From positions 1 to 64,000 of the forward strand of contig CAKSNY010000006.1 in assembly GCA_934476455.1 (NCBI GenBank): a DNA stretch of 64,000 nucleotides, in the 5' to 3' direction. Both the position numbers and the translations under genes were made by a program. Below, in pieces: positions 44,957 to 52,854 of this stretch; position 1 is the stretch's first letter, and the number at the start of each line of letters is the position of its first letter. The notes under the pieces are model-generated. The model saw only the letters and a list, made by a program, of their open reading frames with translations. It searched no databases and was not told where the DNA came from. The stretch is from an uncultured Clostridia bacterium. GTDB taxonomy: Bacteria; Bacillota; Clostridia; UMGS1883.

Positions 44957-45076
44957 CTAAATCCTCCGAAAAGAAATTCCTTCTCATATGAATTCTGAAA
45001 AGGAATTAAATATGTATATTTATATTTTACATTAACTTTGGAAAAAGTCAAGTATTTTAATGCAATTAGTATCATT

Positions 45077-45718
45077 TTACAGCACACGCCGAGCCGTCAC
45101 ATAATTATTAACATAATAGGAAGACGTAAGGTTGTCAACAACAACGCCGCGCCCGCTTGTCGAAGCATGTACAAATTTGTTATCCCCGACATATATTCCC
45201 ACATGATTTATTGTACGGTCGCTGCGGTTTGAAAAGAACAAAAGGTCACCGGCGACAATATCCGATTTGCTAACGTATGAACCGTAACTCCCCTGTGAAA
45301 CGCTGCTCCGCGGAAGGCTGTAGCCGTATTGCCTGTACACATACGATGTCAGCCCGCTGCAGTCAAATGCTTTCGGACCGGAAGAACCGTAGGAATAAGA
45401 GCATCCGACATATTGCTTTGCGGTGTCGGCAATTTTTGCTCCGACAGAAGCCCCCGCTCCCCCTTTTTCAACATATGCGGCTGAAACAAAGCCCGTAACG
45501 CCGCTGTTCATCCTTATGTTATACCAACCGTTGTCCGTGTAGATTATATCAAACGAGTTTCCGTCTCTAAGCTTTGTCACAATATCGGAATTTGTGTTCG
45601 GAGAAACACGAACATTAAGCACATCGCAATTTACATATCCTGTTTCTGCACTTACGGCAACAGCACCGAGAGCGAATAAAAGTACAAACAGTAATATAGC
45701 AGAAATTGTTTTTCGCAT
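45077..45718 (-). CDS. Secreted NlpC/P60 endopeptidase with SH3b domain
   Basis: A 213-residue cell-wall hydrolase. Signal peptide 1-24; SH3b domain at about 28-86 (LNVRVSPNTNSDIVTKL, GFVSAAYVEKGG) that binds peptidoglycan; NlpC/P60 domain from 95 with catalytic Cys120 (AFDCSGLTSYVYRQYG), His172 (TINHVGIYVGD) and His184 (KFVHAS). The family cleaves gamma-D-Glu-diamino-acid bonds in stem peptides. A single-gene unit. Confidence 0.95.
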   Translation of the reverse strand: MRKTISAILLFVLLFALGAVAVSAETGYVNCDVLNVRVSPNTNSDIVTKLRDGNSFDIIYTDNGWYNIRMNSGVTGFVSAAYVEKGGAGASVGAKIADTAKQYVGCSYSYGSSGPKAFDCSGLTSYVYRQYGYSLPRSSVSQGSYGSYVSKSDIVAGDLLFFSNRSDRTINHVGIYVGDNKFVHASTSGRGVVVDNLTSSYYVNNYVTARRVL

Positions 45719-45825
45719 AATACACCTCCAAATGTTACATTTATATTATAACGTATCGGAATGTATTTGTCAAACTTTTTTAACAATTTCTTCATAATTT
45801 GCAAAAAGAAGCCCTTTTTTAACAA

Positions 45826-45874
45826 AAAATCGTGTAACAAATGACAAAAAAGCTGTTATTTGTTACACGATTTT
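45826..45874. terminator. Hairpin between NlpC/P60 and the following operon
   Basis: Perfect 17-base arms (45826-45842 and 45858-45874) with A and T runs at the ends. It lies between two minus-strand genes, ending the operon whose last gene stops at 45897 and lying upstream of the NlpC/P60 gene. Confidence 0.85.
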
Positions 45875-45896
45875 AAATTAAATCTTACCTATGCGA

Positions 45897-46688
45897 TTAT
45901 TTTATTATCTCATCACCGTGCTTTTCCATCCACTCAATAGCCGCATCATATTCTTCATAATCAAGGTCTGCCATTGTATTTGTATGCAGAACAACCCCCT
46001 CTGCCTCGCCCCGAAGAATTTTCTCGCGGTACCAGTCAAGCTGCCATGTAACCGCCTTTGCGGTGGCGCGGCACTTTTCGCCGAAATTGTAAAGATAGCA
46101 TCCGAAAAGGCGCCGTTTGCCCTCTGTAAGCTTTTTAAAAATTTCAAATTTTTCAGGGATTAACGGCACATCAGACTCTTTCCATGTCCACATAATTATA
46201 CCGTCAAAAGGTTCCAGATATTTTTTAAAATCTTCGTCTTTTTCCTTATCGGCGCCGAATTCCCAAGTATACAACACCATCCACATACTAAGAGGGCGTA
46301 CTTCGTTTTCGTGCAATCTTTTTCGTATGTTCCATAAATTTTCAATGGGTATGTCCTTATATTTCCCGTCGCGCTGAAAATCATCAAAAACCACTCTGCC
46401 TATATTGGGAAAATCTGCCGCTTCTTTTATAAGAGGCTCAATTATTTCGGGTTTTGTTCCTGCCTCAAAACATTCCCAGCCCACCTCGTGCAGGGTTTTA
46501 AAAGATTTATTGTACTGGCGCCTGTTTACGTTTGCTTTCATCGGTATCATAAATGTATTTTTTACACCAAGATACAAACAGCCCTCCATGGGTGTCATAC
46601 GCGATATATTGTGATGTCCGTACTCGTCACTGTCATTGAAATACCCCTCCGGATGTCCCCACAGCCAAAATCTGTCCCTGAGCATCAT
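45897..46688 (-). CDS. Hypothetical protein, possible TIM-barrel glycosidase-like fold
   Basis: A 263-residue protein without signal peptide, starting near ATG 46688 behind 'ggggag'. The pattern of strands followed by acidic residues (IGRVVFDDFQRD, LSMWMVLYTWEF, FDGIIMWTWKESDV, LFGCYLYNFGEKC, GEAEGVVLHTNTMADL) fits a TIM barrel such as those of hydrolases acting on sugars. Many Trp residues near the strand ends also suggest sugar stacking. I do not recognise the family. It is last in an operon with a phosphotriesterase-like protein and an M24 protein; no function is assigned. Confidence 0.6.
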   Translation of the reverse strand: MMLRDRFWLWGHPEGYFNDSDEYGHHNISRMTPMEGCLYLGVKNTFMIPMKANVNRRQYNKSFKTLHEVGWECFEAGTKPEIIEPLIKEAADFPNIGRVVFDDFQRDGKYKDIPIENLWNIRKRLHENEVRPLSMWMVLYTWEFGADKEKDEDFKKYLEPFDGIIMWTWKESDVPLIPEKFEIFKKLTEGKRRLFGCYLYNFGEKCRATAKAVTWQLDWYREKILRGEAEGVVLHTNTMADLDYEEYDAAIEWMEKHGDEIIK

Positions 46689-46700
46689 ATTATATCTCCC

Positions 46701-47888
46701 CTAACATTCTATTTCAAACATCTTGCGCGGATAATTCGTAAGATTTTCCACGCCGTCTTTCGTTATACACACAACGTCCTCAATCCGCAGCCCTGTTTTC
46801 GTTTTTGCCGAGCCTAAAAATATGTCAACACAAAACGCCATATTTTCTTTAAGCAAATAATCGGAACTTGTTTCAATCCACGGGGTTTCCCCCTCCATTG
46901 TACCGTTTCCGTGGCAAGGTCCGTAAAGAAGCCAATCTCCGTATCCAAGCTTCGTAACATTTTCTATATGAAACTTTGCCACATCACACGCGGGAATCCC
47001 GGGTCTTAACATATCTATTATATCCTTTTGCGCTTTATATGCCGCTTCTATAAGAGAGCGCTGCTCATCGGTTGCCTTTCCGAAAACCACCGGCCGCCCG
47101 ATGCTTGAAGCATATCCGTCCACACGAGCACCTATTTGGATAAACGTCATATCGCCCTTTTGTATCTCTTTATTCCGCGGGCGGCTTATCGCTTGGTTAG
47201 AGCCTTTGCCTGTAAGCACCCACAGCGGGTATGACTCGCGCTCTGCACCAAGCTCGTGCATTTTTCCGAGAGCAAGACCGACAACCTGCTGCTCTGTCAT
47301 TCCCACGCGGATATTTTGCAGCACATAATCAAACGTTTCCGCTGTAATACGCGCAGCTGCACGCATACACTCGATTTCCGCTTCTGTTTTGTGCATTCGT
47401 ATGTCATTTACAACTTTATCTGCTTTTTCTATTTCAATATTTCCATGCTTTGAAAGCGCATCCGAAAGTGCCTCGTATACGCCTATCGTCATTAAAGGAA
47501 GACCTGCAACGCCAAAACGCTTTACACTTTTTCCGTTCATAAGTTTATCAATCACAGTTGTAAAGGTTATAAGCTTTTCACCCGGATATTCGGGCTCAGA
47601 CGATTCGCGGAAAGCCTTAAGTTTGTAAATCTCATTTATTTTCGAGCGGTCCGACGCATAAGTGTAGCTTTCCGGTCCTATTAAAAGAATTGCGTCACCG
47701 TCTTGAGGGATTAAAACTCCCGCCGTTTCAAATGACGGCCAATAGTTAGAAAAGTAGCGGACAAACTGCGGCTCTGCTTCGTTTCCATAACATAAAATCA
47801 GGTCATAGCCCTCGTTTTTCATTGTCTTTTGTACTTTTTTTACGCGTTCTTTATATTCATAATCAGGAATTGACGGTATATTTAACAT
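46701..47888 (-). CDS. M24-family (creatinase/aminopeptidase P fold) protein lacking metal ligands
   Basis: A 395-residue protein; ATG 47888 is chosen for 'aaggag'. Residues 1-150 form the Creatinase_N domain; the pita-bread domain follows (KTEAEIECMRAAARITAE). In metallopeptidases the first two Asp ligands sit in a DiGA..dGY.sDitR pattern; here this is FIQIGARVDGYASSIGRPV, with Gln and Ser at both positions. The His is kept (GPCHGNGTMEGETPWIE) and Glu in LRIEDVV. This loss resembles creatinase, which works without metal through a His. A hydrolase of an amidine/guanidino compound or imino-type bond is therefore more likely than a peptidase. Five bases after the phosphotriesterase-like gene. 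Confidence 0.85.
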   Translation of the reverse strand: MLNIPSIPDYEYKERVKKVQKTMKNEGYDLILCYGNEAEPQFVRYFSNYWPSFETAGVLIPQDGDAILLIGPESYTYASDRSKINEIYKLKAFRESSEPEYPGEKLITFTTVIDKLMNGKSVKRFGVAGLPLMTIGVYEALSDALSKHGNIEIEKADKVVNDIRMHKTEAEIECMRAAARITAETFDYVLQNIRVGMTEQQVVGLALGKMHELGAERESYPLWVLTGKGSNQAISRPRNKEIQKGDMTFIQIGARVDGYASSIGRPVVFGKATDEQRSLIEAAYKAQKDIIDMLRPGIPACDVAKFHIENVTKLGYGDWLLYGPCHGNGTMEGETPWIETSSDYLLKENMAFCVDIFLGSAKTKTGLRIEDVVCITKDGVENLTNYPRKMFEIEC

Positions 47889-47893
47889 TATTA

Positions 47894-48931
47894 TTACTCC
47901 TTTCCGCAAAGCCAATCTGCCGGGTTTTTAATAAGCAAAGTGTTAATCTGTTCATCTGTTATGCCTTCATCCTCCATCATTGGAACGATGTTTGTTAAAA
48001 CATGGTCATAACCCCATCCGCCATATGTGTGAAGTAAATTCTTTAAACATACGTCACAAGAAAGCAAAATTTGTTTTTCATAGCCGGCATCAAGAAGTTT
48101 TTTTAACAACGATACACGCTGTGTATCGTGCACAAACAAACCGTAGCCCGAGTTTCTTACCTCGCGCCTGATATAGTATTCTTTTCCGAAATTATCAAAC
48201 TCAACGTAAACGCCTTTTTCAAGAAGATTGAAAATATAGTCCTCTCGGTTTTCAACGTCTGTGTGGCTGATGCATATTCTGCTCGGGTCGGCGCCGCCGG
48301 AAAGCAATATATCCGCAGCTTCTTTTCCGTTTGTTGTCCATGGATTTATATGTACGTTTATAGCAGCTCCGGTGTCTTTGTGTGCCATTGCTGCGGCTCT
48401 CAGCACACGGCGTTCTTTGTCATCAAATATTTCGCTTATTCCGATTTCCCCTATATATCCGGCACATATTCCGTCGATGCCTTCTGTCAGCTCACGTACC
48501 ATAATATTTGCAATTTCTCTTTCAGACATCGAAGAAAGCTCCTTAGGATGTGTTTCTCCGACATAAAAGCCGGTTCCCATAATGATATTAAGCCCTGTTT
48601 CTTCTGAAATCTGCCGCAGCGCCGCGGGATTTCTCCCTATTCCCGGAAGTGATGCATCTACAACGGTGCTACCCCCTGCGTTTTTAAAAAACATCAATTC
48701 CTTTTTTGCTAAATTCGTATCATCTAAAAGCAAATTGTCACGAAGCGCATAACAATCGCGGCTTAACACACCAAGATATTGCATTTCGACCTTCTGTGTT
48801 TCGGGGTTGTCAACCCCCGGCACGGGAAGTGCCTGATAAAATGCGGTTAAATCAAGCAGCACATGTTCATGCGTCGCCGTTATTTTTAACATATCCCGCG
48901 TAATTGTTCCCCTAACGCTTTTAATATTCAT
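47894..48931 (-). CDS. Phosphotriesterase-family amidohydrolase (PHP-like)
   Basis: A 345-residue metal-dependent hydrolase of the amidohydrolase superfamily. The ligand HxH pair is His21-Glu-His23 (TATHEHVLLD), the bridging acid is in AGYIGEIG, and later ligands are in INVHINP, ISHTD and LLSCDV. These are all present, so the enzyme should be active with two metals. Members hydrolyse lactones, phosphoesters or sugar-derived esters; lactonases of sugar acids are common in Gram-positive carbohydrate loci. It is the first gene in an operon with the M24 protein and an unknown, after a strong RBS (aggggga). Confidence 0.88.
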   Translation of the reverse strand: MNIKSVRGTITRDMLKITATHEHVLLDLTAFYQALPVPGVDNPETQKVEMQYLGVLSRDCYALRDNLLLDDTNLAKKELMFFKNAGGSTVVDASLPGIGRNPAALRQISEETGLNIIMGTGFYVGETHPKELSSMSEREIANIMVRELTEGIDGICAGYIGEIGISEIFDDKERRVLRAAAMAHKDTGAAINVHINPWTTNGKEAADILLSGGADPSRICISHTDVENREDYIFNLLEKGVYVEFDNFGKEYYIRREVRNSGYGLFVHDTQRVSLLKKLLDAGYEKQILLSCDVCLKNLLHTYGGWGYDHVLTNIVPMMEDEGITDEQINTLLIKNPADWLCGKE

Positions 48932-49020
48932 ATAACCTCCCCCTCTCCTTTTAAATTTATTTTATACCGATTTTTCTATTTTTTCTATGGGAAATTGTGT
49001 CTTAAATATAGGAAATTTGC

Positions 49021-49071
49021 TTATTATAGAAAAAATGCACAAGCTTTAGCTGTGCATTTTTTCTATAATAA
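49021..49071. terminator. Hairpin terminator overlapping the end of the AraC gene
   Basis: Perfect 21-base arms (49021-49041 and 49051-49071). The last codons and stop (49063-49065) of the AraC gene lie in one arm, and the loop is nine bases. Confidence 0.85.
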
Positions 49072-49953
49072 ATTTTCACGGTATTGCTTTGGCGTACATC
49101 CCTTATATTTTTTAAATGCCGAATAAAATGTCTTCATATCACTAAAACCGCAATCGGATGCAATATCAGTAATTGTTCTTTGGGTGGTTTTAAGCAGACG
49201 GCACGCCTCTTTTAGCCGAATTTCCCGCAAAAAAACATGTATAGAAAGACCTGTCGATTGTTTAAAAAGCTTCGATATATAGTTTTTGTTAAAAAAAAGC
49301 TTTGATGCAAGCTCATCTGTTTTAATTTTTATACTGTAGTTATTTTCAATAAAACTTGTGATTTTTGACACAAGCTCCCGCTGGACAGCAGACAAGGAGC
49401 TTTTATCCGCCTGAATTTTTCTGAGCAGTTTGATAATTATTTCCGCAATGTATACACGTATAAGATTTATGTACCCGTTTTTTTTGCTGCTGTATTCTTC
49501 ATATATTTTTTCAAAAATATCACCAATTTCATAGCCGCAATCCTCTATAAGATTAAAGCTTGATTTAAAATCCTTGCTCTCCGGAAACAAAGAATAAAAC
49601 AGGAATGAATCTGCCAAAAGTGAAAAATCCTCCCCTGTAAGACTGGTCTTTTCCAGAAAATCCGGCGTAAACATAAGGTCATATGCTAAAAATGGTTCGG
49701 GATAACCCTCTTCGGGCAAAAAGGTGTGTGCTTCATTGCAATTGATAACGGAAACATCACCTTTTACAACGGAATATTCATTATCATCTATAATATGACG
49801 CGCTTTTCCGGATATAATATAAACCATTTCAATAAACTTATGTTTGTGTAAAATGCCTACATACTTTTCACATTCATCCGAGCGATGAATATATACATTA
49901 GTACCGGGTTCAAAAAAATAATCTTTTTCAATTGTCACAGGCAGCGTATCCAT
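49063..49953 (-). CDS. AraC-family transcriptional regulator
   Basis: A 296-residue regulator with cupin-like N-terminal sensor (YSVVKGDVSVINCNEAHTF) and C-terminal double helix-turn-helix (IKTDELASKLFFNKNYISKL, ITDIASDCGFSDMKTFYSAF). ATG 49953 follows 'ggagga'. It is third in an operon after GH20-like and SGNH-hydrolase genes, so it is probably autoregulated and controls hexosamine-oligosaccharide use, and perhaps the phosphotriesterase operon downstream. Confidence 0.9.
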   Translation of the reverse strand: MDTLPVTIEKDYFFEPGTNVYIHRSDECEKYVGILHKHKFIEMVYIISGKARHIIDDNEYSVVKGDVSVINCNEAHTFLPEEGYPEPFLAYDLMFTPDFLEKTSLTGEDFSLLADSFLFYSLFPESKDFKSSFNLIEDCGYEIGDIFEKIYEEYSSKKNGYINLIRVYIAEIIIKLLRKIQADKSSLSAVQRELVSKITSFIENNYSIKIKTDELASKLFFNKNYISKLFKQSTGLSIHVFLREIRLKEACRLLKTTQRTITDIASDCGFSDMKTFYSAFKKYKGCTPKQYRENLL

Positions 49954-49988
49954 ACAATATGTCCTCCGAAGGTTTGTATCATTATGAA

Positions 49989-51074
49989 TTACTTTTTTTC
50001 AATTGCCTCTTTTACAATCGGGTAAATTCCCCTTGCCATCAGTAAAAAGCCGAGGTCATTTGGGTGGCACAGGTCAACCGTTGCGCTTTCGCGCTCCACA
50101 TTGTCGAAAAAGCGCATACCGTCTGCAAAATATACGTTCTTGTCACCGCTTGCAACTGCATTGTGGTATGTGTTTAAAATAATTTGCTTTCTTTGTAATG
50201 CATCATCGTATTTGTCTGTGTCGGCGTACGGTCTGCTTACCATCACAACCGGAAGTTCGGGGTTATATTTTCGTATTTCTTTAAAAAACGGTTCGTGTGT
50301 TTCAGCAAGATACTGCGGCGTAGGTGCGTTGTAATCATAATCATACACAAAGCAGCACAAATCTTTTTTTGCAATTTCCCTGGCAACACATACCTCTCCC
50401 TTTGCATTTCCGGAGAAGCCGAGATTTATACATTCTGCACCTATTTTTCTTGCAACGGCTGCACAGTAGCTGTTTGACGGGCGCGAAACACAACCGCCGT
50501 GTGTTATTGACGAGCCGTAAAATGCGATCGGCTTTTCAATGGGATATTTCGGCGGCGGAAGAATATCGGAATTTTCATCAAGTCCTACGTAAAGCTGTGT
50601 AATTCCCGAATAAAGCGGGAAATATATTTTATATTCTTTCATACCGCCGTACAGCTCGCACGAAAATTCAAATTCTGTTTCTTTATCGGCGGTATCTACC
50701 TCCGGCGAAAGATTGCGTAAAAAACGCTCTTTTCCGCTTTCTGCAACACATACGTCAAAACCGGCTGTCCCTGTAATGGGCATATGCTTAAGCAAATCAA
50801 TAATTCTGTACTGAACCTTCAGCATAAGATGTTTGCTGTCTGTTTTAAAATGCAGCGCCCCGCCGGGTGTTCTGTGGGCAAGCTCAACAAGCCTTTCCTT
50901 TCCGTCCTGATTAAGCTCGGAAAATATTTTCTCGGGCAGGCGGCAAAAAATGTCGCTGTTTTCATTTTTCCATAAAAATCCTTCAAGAATATCGGCTGTA
51001 ATGCTGTGAAGCTTATAGTTTACATTTTCTGCACCTTTTTGCACAAAATTTGTGTCGAGCTGCCTAATATCCAT
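49989..51074 (-). CDS. SGNH-fold hydrolase/esterase with N-terminal beta domain
   Basis: A 361-residue protein. Residues 1-165 form a beta-rich domain seen before SGNH domains of carbohydrate esterases; the catalytic domain starts at AFYGSSITHGGCVSR (Ser nucleophile in GSSITHGG), with block II Gly in NLGFSGNAKGE, block III Asn in 'VMVSRPYADTD' area, and the Asp-His pair in VDLCHPNDLGF. Enzymes of this sort remove acetyl or other acyl groups from sugars. No signal peptide, so it would act on imported oligosaccharides alongside the GH20-like enzyme encoded just upstream. Confidence 0.85.
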   Translation of the reverse strand: MDIRQLDTNFVQKGAENVNYKLHSITADILEGFLWKNENSDIFCRLPEKIFSELNQDGKERLVELAHRTPGGALHFKTDSKHLMLKVQYRIIDLLKHMPITGTAGFDVCVAESGKERFLRNLSPEVDTADKETEFEFSCELYGGMKEYKIYFPLYSGITQLYVGLDENSDILPPPKYPIEKPIAFYGSSITHGGCVSRPSNSYCAAVARKIGAECINLGFSGNAKGEVCVAREIAKKDLCCFVYDYDYNAPTPQYLAETHEPFFKEIRKYNPELPVVMVSRPYADTDKYDDALQRKQIILNTYHNAVASGDKNVYFADGMRFFDNVERESATVDLCHPNDLGFLLMARGIYPIVKEAIEKK

Positions 51075-51149
51075 ACAAAACTCCCCTATCTGTTATTGTC
51101 TGTTTACTTTCAACGGTATTATACACCCTCGTTGCGGGCACGTCAAGCA

Positions 51150-52724
51150 TTATATATTGTTGACCGATGCTATAAGATTCCATTTATATTTTCCCGCATC
51201 CTTTGTAAGAATCGGTTCGTCAAGTTCAGGTATTGAAACGGCAGGATTTTTAATATATTCTGCCAATCTATTTTTACAGGAAGCAATTCGCAGAAGCAAA
51301 CCACCGATGCGAATGTCCTGCACATCAAACCCATGCGGCTTGTTCTCGGCAAACCAGCGTTTTTGATGCAGTGTGTGAAACTCTTTTAAAAGATTTTCTA
51401 ACTTTTCACATTCATAAACAAGCCTTTTAAGTTCATCCGTATCACCTTTTTTATAAGCTGCGTGTATATTTGCACCAAGTGCAGCCTTTATGCTGAGAAC
51501 CTCCGAAAGCTTTTCATATGTTTTAAACATATACTCATACTTTCCTGCTTTACTTACCTCTGATATTTTTTTTGCAAGCTTCTCATAATAGAGATTATCT
51601 TCATTCTTACATATTGCATCGCGTATTCCTAAAAAAATGTCGTTGTACAAAAGGTATTTAGACGAAAAGCGCGAGTGTCTTTCATTTTTTATGCTTAATT
51701 TGTCAAGCAGCATAAAGTCGTCAAAATTGTACCCCGTTATTGCGTAAAACTTTTCTTTTATAGTGTTTATGTCTGTATTTCCGTGTGCAGTCTCGGCAGC
51801 GTATAAAAGCGTGGGCAAAACGGCAAATTTTGAACACTCGGAGCCGTTGTCACCCCAAAGCGTAATAAAAATTCCGTCAACGCCTTCTTGGTTGCAGACA
51901 GAAAGTGCCGCTTTTGTAGCATTTACGCTAAACCCGTTATCCGGTGCAAAACCTGCCCATGTCCATGCGCCGCCGGCAAAATAAACGGGTCTGTCAAACA
52001 TTTTATTTGTTTGTATCATTTTTTTGTAATGCTCAACATCTTCGCTGTAATAATCCCAATAAACAAGAGAAATGTTTTTCGGCAGCTTTGCCTTTTCCAA
52101 AATTTTTTCGCAATCGGCTTCGTCATACTGGTTATCCACGCCGAGGGCAAGCTGACAGAACATATCGCTCCAAATCATAGGCTCTATATTATATTTTTCG
52201 GCAATTTCGCACACACGGTGCAAATGTCTGTTTATAATATCAAATCTATCTCCAAACTTATGATTTTTAAGATATTTTCCAAGACCCACGCGCACCGCTT
52301 CATCCATTCCGATGTGAACTCTTGTGGAGGTAAAACATTCTGAAACGGTTTTTAACATATCATCTATCAGAGCGTACGTATTTTCATCATCGCACAATAA
52401 AATATCATCACAATCATTTATACTGTCAAATTCGTCGGTCCAGCGGAACATATTTTCAAGATGAGCCAGCGTTTGTATGCAAGCTACAAGCTCTATCCCG
52501 ATTTCATTGCAGTATGAATCTATATCCTTAAGCTCTTCTTTGGTATACTTTCCGCGTAAGTGTCCGAAATACGGTCTTTGCGGTATTTCATATGTATCTT
52601 CGGTATAAAGCAAAAGCGTGTTATATCCCATTTTTTTGATTAACGCCGCATATTCCTTCACAACCTCCGGTTTCATAACCGCATTTCGGGAGCAATCTAT
52701 CATAACACCCAGCATTCTGTTCAT
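51150..52724 (-). CDS. GH20-like beta-hexosaminidase catalytic domain without N-terminal domain
   Basis: A 524-residue protein starting directly with the barrel (MNRMLGVMIDCSRNAVMKPE), whereas the paralog at 7547-9436 has about 90 extra N-terminal residues. The catalytic pair is Asp141-Glu142 in HIGMDEA. Other shared patterns include LLLYTEDTYEIPQRPYFGHLRG and LVYWDYYSEDVEHYKKMI. No signal peptide. Strong RBS (cggagga) before ATG 52724. First gene of an operon with SGNH esterase and AraC regulator. It likely removes terminal hexosamine residues; substrate and linkage unknown. Confidence 0.85.
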   Translation of the reverse strand: MNRMLGVMIDCSRNAVMKPEVVKEYAALIKKMGYNTLLLYTEDTYEIPQRPYFGHLRGKYTKEELKDIDSYCNEIGIELVACIQTLAHLENMFRWTDEFDSINDCDDILLCDDENTYALIDDMLKTVSECFTSTRVHIGMDEAVRVGLGKYLKNHKFGDRFDIINRHLHRVCEIAEKYNIEPMIWSDMFCQLALGVDNQYDEADCEKILEKAKLPKNISLVYWDYYSEDVEHYKKMIQTNKMFDRPVYFAGGAWTWAGFAPDNGFSVNATKAALSVCNQEGVDGIFITLWGDNGSECSKFAVLPTLLYAAETAHGNTDINTIKEKFYAITGYNFDDFMLLDKLSIKNERHSRFSSKYLLYNDIFLGIRDAICKNEDNLYYEKLAKKISEVSKAGKYEYMFKTYEKLSEVLSIKAALGANIHAAYKKGDTDELKRLVYECEKLENLLKEFHTLHQKRWFAENKPHGFDVQDIRIGGLLLRIASCKNRLAEYIKNPAVSIPELDEPILTKDAGKYKWNLIASVNNI

Positions 52725-52802
52725 TGGTTTTCCTCCGTAACTTAAATTTTACTATCGGACACATTGTACACAAAATTAAAGCCGGTGTCAACAATAAAGC
52801 AC

Positions 52803-52846
52803 AAAAAAACCGCAGCAATATGAAATCACTTTGCTGCGGCTTTTTT
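52803..52846. terminator. Hairpin terminator after the NhaC-family gene
   Basis: Arms ccgcagcaa (52810-52818) and ttgctgcgg (52831-52839) flanked by A and T runs; directly downstream of the transporter stop codon on the minus strand. Confidence 0.85.
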
Positions 52847-52854
52847 CGCTTTAT

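Noticed and set aside
46701..47888. Annotation as Xaa-Pro aminopeptidase
   Set aside because: Two of the conserved metal-binding Asp positions are replaced, so peptidase activity is not supported.
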